Below, in pieces: positions 61,578 through 64,000 of a stretch of 64,000 bases of DNA (positions are counted from its first letter, which is position 1; every line of letters begins with the position of its first letter). A model generated the notes under the pieces. That model was not told the DNA's origin. It saw only the letters and a program-made list of their open reading frames with translations, and did not search any database. Location: contig JAEEIJ010000051.1 in assembly GCA_016281315.1 (NCBI GenBank), positions 23,758 to 87,757 on the forward strand. The letters are read 5' to 3'. A program made the translations under genes and the position numbers. The DNA comes from Bacteroidales bacterium (lineage in GTDB: Bacteria > Bacteroidota > Bacteroidia > Bacteroidales > UBA932).

Positions 61578-61585
61578 ACCGGGAG

Positions 61586-61593
61586 CAAAGTTA
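61586..61593 (-). promoter_or_regulatory. -7 box for the MFS transporter
   Basis: TAACTTTG on the minus strand ends 8 nt before ATG 61577. Confidence 0.6.
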
Positions 61594-61605
61594 CGAAAAA
61601 ATCAC

Positions 61606-61613
61606 TACCTTTA
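61606..61613 (+). promoter_or_regulatory. -7 box for the YitT gene
   Basis: TACCTTTA (one mismatch) ends 21 nt before ATG 61635, 12 bp from the divergent MFS box. Confidence 0.5.
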
Positions 61614-61634
61614 CACTGCTAAAACCTGTAACCA

Positions 61635-62549
61635 ATGAAAGAGTTTCTTGCGGCCCTGGGTACCTGGAAGTTCTGGAAAGAACTCATCATCATGACGGTG
61701 GCGATGTTCATCTCCGCCGGTGCCGTGTATTACTTCCTGATGCCCAGCAACCTGGTCATCGGCTCCATCACCGGTCTGTCGATGGTGATTTCCGGGGTCT
61801 TCGGCCTTTTGGGGATGAACGTGAAGGTGTCCCTGGTGATTACCCTCATCAACGCCTTGCTGCTCCTGATGGCCTGGATTCTGATCGGCCACGAATTCGG
61901 CGCCAAGACCGTTTACACGGCCCTCATCCTGGGCCCCTTCGTGGAACTGTGGGAGAAAATCCTGCCGGTTTCCCGCATTATGGAGCCCGGCTCCACTTCG
62001 GTGATGGGGGATCCCTGGTTCGACCTGCTGTGCTTCGTCCTTATTCTCAGCGCCGCCCAGACCATCCTCTTTCACATCAACGCCTCCACCGGCGGGCTGG
62101 ACATCCTGGCGAAGATCATCAACAAGTATCTGCACTTCGAGATCGGCACGTCCGTGAGCGTCGCGGGTGCCATTATCTGCTGCACGGCCTTCGCGGTGAA
62201 TCCCTTCCGGCTGGTGGTCATCGGCCTCATCGGCACCTGGATCAACGGCCTTGCACTGAACTACTTCACCGCCGGCCTCAACCGCCGCAAACGCGTCTGC
62301 ATCATCTCCAATGAGCACGAGCGCATCCGCAAGTTCATCATCGAGGACCTGGTGCGCGGGTGCTCCCTCTATGAGGTGAAGGGCGGCTACAGCGGAGACG
62401 TCCGGGTGGAGGTGCAGGCCCTCCTCACGCAGGACGAATTCGCCAAGCTGATGGCCTTCCTGAAGAACAACAATATCCAAAGTTTCGTCACCGCCGGCAA
62501 CGTCAGTGAAGTCTACGGATTGTGGCGTGAGAAAAAGATGCGGAGTTAA
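61635..62549 (+). CDS. YitT family membrane protein
   Basis: The product has 304 residues. Five or six helices in the first 200 residues include FISAGAVYYFLMPSNLVIGS and NASTGGLDILAKIINKYLHF; a soluble DUF2179 domain follows (ERIRKFIIEDLVRGCSLYEV; FAKLMAFLKNNNIQSFVTAG). The function of the family is not established; a transport role has been suggested. A hairpin at 62611-62645 follows. Confidence 0.9.
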   Translation: MKEFLAALGTWKFWKELIIMTVAMFISAGAVYYFLMPSNLVIGSITGLSMVISGVFGLLGMNVKVSLVITLINALLLLMAWILIGHEFGAKTVYTALILGPFVELWEKILPVSRIMEPGSTSVMGDPWFDLLCFVLILSAAQTILFHINASTGGLDILAKIINKYLHFEIGTSVSVAGAIICCTAFAVNPFRLVVIGLIGTWINGLALNYFTAGLNRRKRVCIISNEHERIRKFIIEDLVRGCSLYEVKGGYSGDVRVEVQALLTQDEFAKLMAFLKNNNIQSFVTAGNVSEVYGLWREKKMRS

Positions 62550-62610
62550 CCCTGTTTGGCACGGTATTCGTATTACCTGTACCGGACATAAAATATTGAT
62601 ACCTTACATA

Positions 62611-62645
62611 CCCCCGCGGCCCATTGTGAAATGCGCTTGCGGGGG
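62611..62645. terminator. Hairpin between the convergent YitT and lipoprotein genes
   Basis: CCCCCGC (62611-62617) pairs with GCGGGGG (62639-62645) around a 21-nt loop. On the plus strand AATTCTTTATT follows, giving a weak T-tract; on the minus strand it lies directly after the lipoprotein stop, so it may act both ways. Confidence 0.5.
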
Positions 62646-62651
62646 AATTCT

Positions 62652-63488
62652 TTATTCCGAAACGGGACGGACGGATAAGCCGCGATGGCGGGCGATAAGA
62701 CTCCTGCAGGGAATCGCACGGTCGTCGAAAGTCAAACAAAACGACGCAGTCGGGTCGGTGGAATGGACGGTTGAGGCCCAATAGTAACCAAAGACGTCGT
62801 ATACGTTATCGAAGTGATTCGAGGTCCACCAGCTGGCCGCAGGGAGAAAAATACTGTTCCCGTTCCCGGCCGTAACCAGCACACCCAAATGGGAGTATCC
62901 ATCCTCTTTCGTCTTCCACTGCCACTGGCAGCCGTCCCGCAGCGCAACCCATTCCGCATCCGTAGGAGTGCGCCACTTACCGTGAAGGACGTAGCGGACG
63001 GGGTCATCGGCATAATTGTAATCGCTGAATTCCGTCTTCCCATCCATCTCGCCGAGTCCTCCCCAATACTCACTGTTTGTACAATACTTGGTTATCTTCT
63101 TGTAGGACCCATCCGCCCACGGATAAGCATCCCAGTCATAACTTGTCTTTCCGTTTCGCCAGGCCGTGCAGGGATTATCCTGTGAATGACCGTAGGCATA
63201 ATAGGGCTGAACCGCCCCCCAGGCATAATAGTCTCCGTAATCCGCCTCGTTGGCGCAGAGGCCCATCTCGGACAGATTGGATTTTGCCCAGAATACTTTG
63301 TAAGTAATCTCATTCCCGTCAGCATCCTTCATCGGGTTGCCGTCCTTGTCCAGTCGGGGTAAAACGATGCCCATATCCACGGCACCTTCCGGACAAACCT
63401 GTTCCTCAGTGGGTTCGGGCTCCGGCTTGTTCCCGCCGCAGGAAACAAGCAGCAAGAGGGCGGCAAATGTAACAAACAGTTTTTTCAT
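62652..63488 (-). CDS. FISUMP-domain lipoprotein
   Basis: The product has 278 residues with lipobox Cys17 (LLVSC), followed by a Pro/Glu linker (NKPEPEPTEEQ). The rest is one FISUMP-type domain (Fibrobacter succinogenes major paralogous): AVDMGIVLPRL, VFWAKSNLSEMGLCANEADY, GDYYAWGAV, KWRTPTDAEWVALRDGCQW, GYYWASTVHS and LSVRPVSE at the end. The fold is lectin-like, and surface binding is probable, with ligand unknown. It lies 13 nt after atpG, an odd place for a surface protein, and no -7 box is seen between them. Confidence 0.85.
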   Translation of the reverse strand: MKKLFVTFAALLLLVSCGGNKPEPEPTEEQVCPEGAVDMGIVLPRLDKDGNPMKDADGNEITYKVFWAKSNLSEMGLCANEADYGDYYAWGAVQPYYAYGHSQDNPCTAWRNGKTSYDWDAYPWADGSYKKITKYCTNSEYWGGLGEMDGKTEFSDYNYADDPVRYVLHGKWRTPTDAEWVALRDGCQWQWKTKEDGYSHLGVLVTAGNGNSIFLPAASWWTSNHFDNVYDVFGYYWASTVHSTDPTASFCLTFDDRAIPCRSLIARHRGLSVRPVSE

Positions 63489-63501
63489 ATCATCAATTGT
63501 T

Positions 63502-64000
63502 TTATTCCTGCGCCTGGCCGCCGGCCAGATCCAGGATCTCGGAGGTAATTTTCTGCTGGCGCCCCTTGTTGTACTGCAGGGTGAGTTCCTGAAGGAGTTT
63601 TTCGCCGTTGTCCGTAGCGGTCTGCATCGCCACCGTGCGGGCGGCGTGCTCCGCCGCGGCGCTGTCCAGCAGCGCGGAGTAGAGTTTCAGTTTGAGGAGT
63701 TTGGGCTCGAGGGCCTCCAACAGCGCTTTCCGCGAAGGCTCCAGGATGTAATCGGCGGCGGGAAGCGATGCATTTTCCGGAGCATCGGCCTTCTTTTCAG
63801 CGACGGAAAATGCATCCTTTCCGCCGCCCAATAAAACTTCCACCACCGGCACCTGTTTCGCCGTGGAAACGAAGTGGGTATAGACCAGCAGCACGCGGCC
63901 GATACGGCCTTCCGCGAAGTCCTGCTGCAGCCGTTCCGCCAGCGCGGCGGCGGGCGCATAGGACGGATTCTCGGAAAGGGCGGAGAAATCCTCCGGCGAA
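63502..64000 (-). CDS. atpG: ATP synthase gamma subunit (partial, C-terminal)
   Basis: The right edge cuts the gene; 165 residues remain, with the frame open to 64000. The C-terminus AMQTATDNGEKLLQELTLQY then NKGRQQKITSEILDLAGG is diagnostic of F1 gamma. It forms the rotating shaft that couples proton or sodium flow to ATP synthesis. The rest of the atp genes are expected to the right. Confidence 0.95.
   Translation of the reverse strand, partial: SPEDFSALSENPSYAPAAALAERLQQDFAEGRIGRVLLVYTHFVSTAKQVPVVEVLLGGGKDAFSVAEKKADAPENASLPAADYILEPSRKALLEALEPKLLKLKLYSALLDSAAAEHAARTVAMQTATDNGEKLLQELTLQYNKGRQQKITSEILDLAGGQAQE

Overview
The window is a chromosomal segment of a GC-rich member of the Bacteroidales. 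The evidence is fimbrillin/Mfa-type lipoproteins, DUF3575, DUF5119, DUF4271, DUF2723 and GldH family proteins, an Rnf complex in the order rseC-rnfBCDGEA, and promoters of the Bacteroidetes type (TAnnTTTG near -7, TTTG near -33). An uncultured gut or rumen lineage is plausible, but the sequence alone does not fix the genus. Two genes run off the ends: a membrane regulator on the left and atpG on the right.

Positions 1-18227 hold a large fimbrial/adhesin locus. On the left, a membrane protein that looks like a membrane-anchored AraC-type regulator (partial) and a fimbrillin-like lipoprotein are read leftward. A perfect -33/-7 promoter then starts a rightward operon: OmpA-like/DUF3575 protein, DUF5119 lipoprotein, three major fimbrillin-like lipoproteins with highly expressed-type codon use, a GC-rich intercistronic hairpin, two minor fimbrillins, a longer fimbrillin-like lipoprotein, two large tip-adhesin-like lipoproteins and a second membrane AraC regulator coupled by a TAATG overlap. 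Read convergently (18240-20009) is a lipoprotein with a FISUMP-like (lectin-fold) C-terminal domain, preceded by a 51-codon ORF that resembles the short Bacteroidales peptides found ahead of surface lipoproteins. A tRNA-Arg(TCT) follows, with a strong terminator and a 17-bp duplication of its 3' end that looks like an old integration scar.

Positions 20363-34361 hold ion and energy metabolism: a Dcu-type C4-dicarboxylate carrier, NhaC, the six-subunit Rnf complex with RseC, then a DUF3108 protein, DnaB, a zinc-ribbon coiled-coil protein and a Nif3-like protein in the same leftward block. A MerR-like regulator with two envelope proteins is read rightward.

Positions 34351-47081 are two leftward operons. 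The first is trxA, an outer-membrane barrel protein, a LOG-family protein, a polyprenyl synthase, DNA polymerase III delta', ricT, gldH and trmB, with trmB carrying an in-frame palindromic repeat. The second is lgt with a complete RND efflux system and a small possibly PII-like protein.

Positions 47082-64000 are mostly housekeeping: an intergenic region with two pairs of short inverted-end repeats, an RlmI-like methyltransferase and pgk read from a palindromic divergent promoter, a DUF2723 membrane protein, the operon malQ-SUI1-DUF4271-hemD-rnpA-yidD-ubiE, rsgA with a MATE exporter, an OPA-type MFS transporter, a YitT protein, another FISUMP-type lipoprotein and the end of atpG. Across the window at least eight -7 boxes lie only 5-8 nt from the start codon, which suggests that leaderless or nearly leaderless mRNAs are common in this organism.
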